From Formicarius rufipectus (taxonomy: Eukaryota > Chordata > Aves > Passeriformes > Formicariidae), in contig VXAU01004938.1 of NCBI GenBank assembly GCA_013399695.1, positions 2,563,394 to 2,627,393 of the forward strand: a stretch of 64,000 nt of DNA. Direction: 5' to 3'. The notes under the pieces were generated by a model. It was not told the origin of the DNA. It saw only the letters and a program-made list of their open reading frames with translations, and searched no databases. Positions 63,501-64,000 of this stretch are shown in pieces (position 1 is the first letter of the stretch; each line of letters opens with the position of its first letter). A program made the translations under genes and the position numbers.

Positions 63501-64000
63501 AGTGACTGAGGTTAGTAAATTTGAATAAATAAATTCTTTAGATTCTCTTGGGTTTAAATATACTAACACGAAGAGATAAAGTGTACACATTTTTAGTTGG
63601 GCACCTAAAAAAGCTGACACTCCACTAAGAACAGGAACGTACCGTTGTTTGAAAATAAATATAAATTGAATTTTGTATTTATCTTTGTTAATCATCATCA
63701 TTATCTATGCAAACTTCATTAAATATGGGTATTAATGGAAGTATATTGCAGATTACTACAATTCTTTGCATTTTATTAAGTAATAAATCAGATAACTGTG
63801 AATAATGTAACATGAAATCTACAGAACTGTTTGACATATGAAATAATTAAGAAAACTAGCCTTTTCAAAAATTATTTTACACTTTACAATAAGTAGTAAA
63901 ATAAAACCCAAGAAAATACTGTTTAACGACCTGAACTGCTCCCTTGTGAATGCTACAGTTTTCAACCCTTTGAACTTTCTGATCTCAGCATCCTATGCCT
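60519..64000 (-). other. RSPO2: Part of RSPO2 intron 3
   Basis: This is the sequence upstream of exon 4 in gene orientation. I looked for a cysteine-rich exon encoding the first furin-like repeat and saw none. It is AT-rich with simple repeats: an AAAC run at 61135-61151, an AT dinucleotide run at 61530-61556, a TG-rich tract at 61758-61782 and a poly(A)/GAAA tract at 62373-62402. Exon 3 is presumed to lie beyond the window. Confidence 0.75.
61526..61556 (+). repeat. AT dinucleotide microsatellite
   Basis: An alternating AT run of about 26 bases preceded by acaatatac, in RSPO2 intron 3. Confidence 0.9.

Noticed and set aside
60519..64000. RSPO2 exon for the first furin-like repeat
   Set aside because: No cysteine-rich frame with suitable splice sites was found on the minus strand; presumed to lie outside the window.
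1..64000. CRISPR arrays, operons, phage or bacterial mobile elements
   Set aside because: Nothing with regular spaced repeats or prokaryotic gene density. The window is vertebrate, with splice sites, CR1 and ERV LTRs.

Overview
This is a vertebrate chromosomal window, almost certainly from a bird. It is AT-rich and gene-poor, with single exons separated by long introns. The recognisable repeats are CR1 LINE fragments, with the avian 3' terminus of the attctatg type, and solo LTRs of avian endogenous retroviruses. I cannot name the species. The LTR type that opens with TGTCCTAGTTTTGGCTGGGA suggests a neoavian bird, but that rests on memory of such repeats.

The only protein-coding gene I can support is RSPO2 (R-spondin 2) on the minus strand. 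Its last three coding exons lie in the window. Exon 4 (60375-60518) encodes the second furin-like repeat, exon 5 (59519-59707) the thrombospondin type 1 repeat, and the terminal exon (22442-22551) the lysine-rich tail and stop codon. Exons 4 and 5 are separated by 667 bp, and exon 5 and the last exon by about 37 kb. All junctions are GT-AG and phase 1, so the three exons join into one open frame. Exons encoding the signal peptide and first furin-like repeat were not found up to 64000 and presumably lie beyond the window. RSPO2 is a secreted enhancer of Wnt signalling: the furin-like repeats bind ZNRF3/RNF43 and LGR4/5/6, and the TSR plus basic tail bind heparan sulfate.

Layout: 1 to about 22 kb is the flank downstream of RSPO2. 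It holds no supported gene, but has two solo LTRs with perfect 5-bp target duplications (3959-4934, containing a 207-N assembly gap, and 10699-11079), a third LTR without a matching duplication (15306-15664), three CR1 fragments, an 18-bp minisatellite next to a small CpG cluster (7343-7470) and a CpG-rich patch with consensus splice donors (2230-2600). From 22552 to 59518 is the RSPO2 last intron, with most of the CR1 copies and two more solo LTRs (31952-32725; 49761-50206, the latter nested inside an older CR1). From 59.5 to 64 kb are the upstream exons and part of intron 3.

The most unusual item is a GC-rich 428-bp insertion at 24295-24722, flanked by perfect 9-bp direct repeats. It contains an 84-nt segment (24485-24568) that folds as a class II (Ser/Leu-like) tRNA with box A and box B, plus several perfect short hairpins. 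I do not recognise the element as a known avian repeat.
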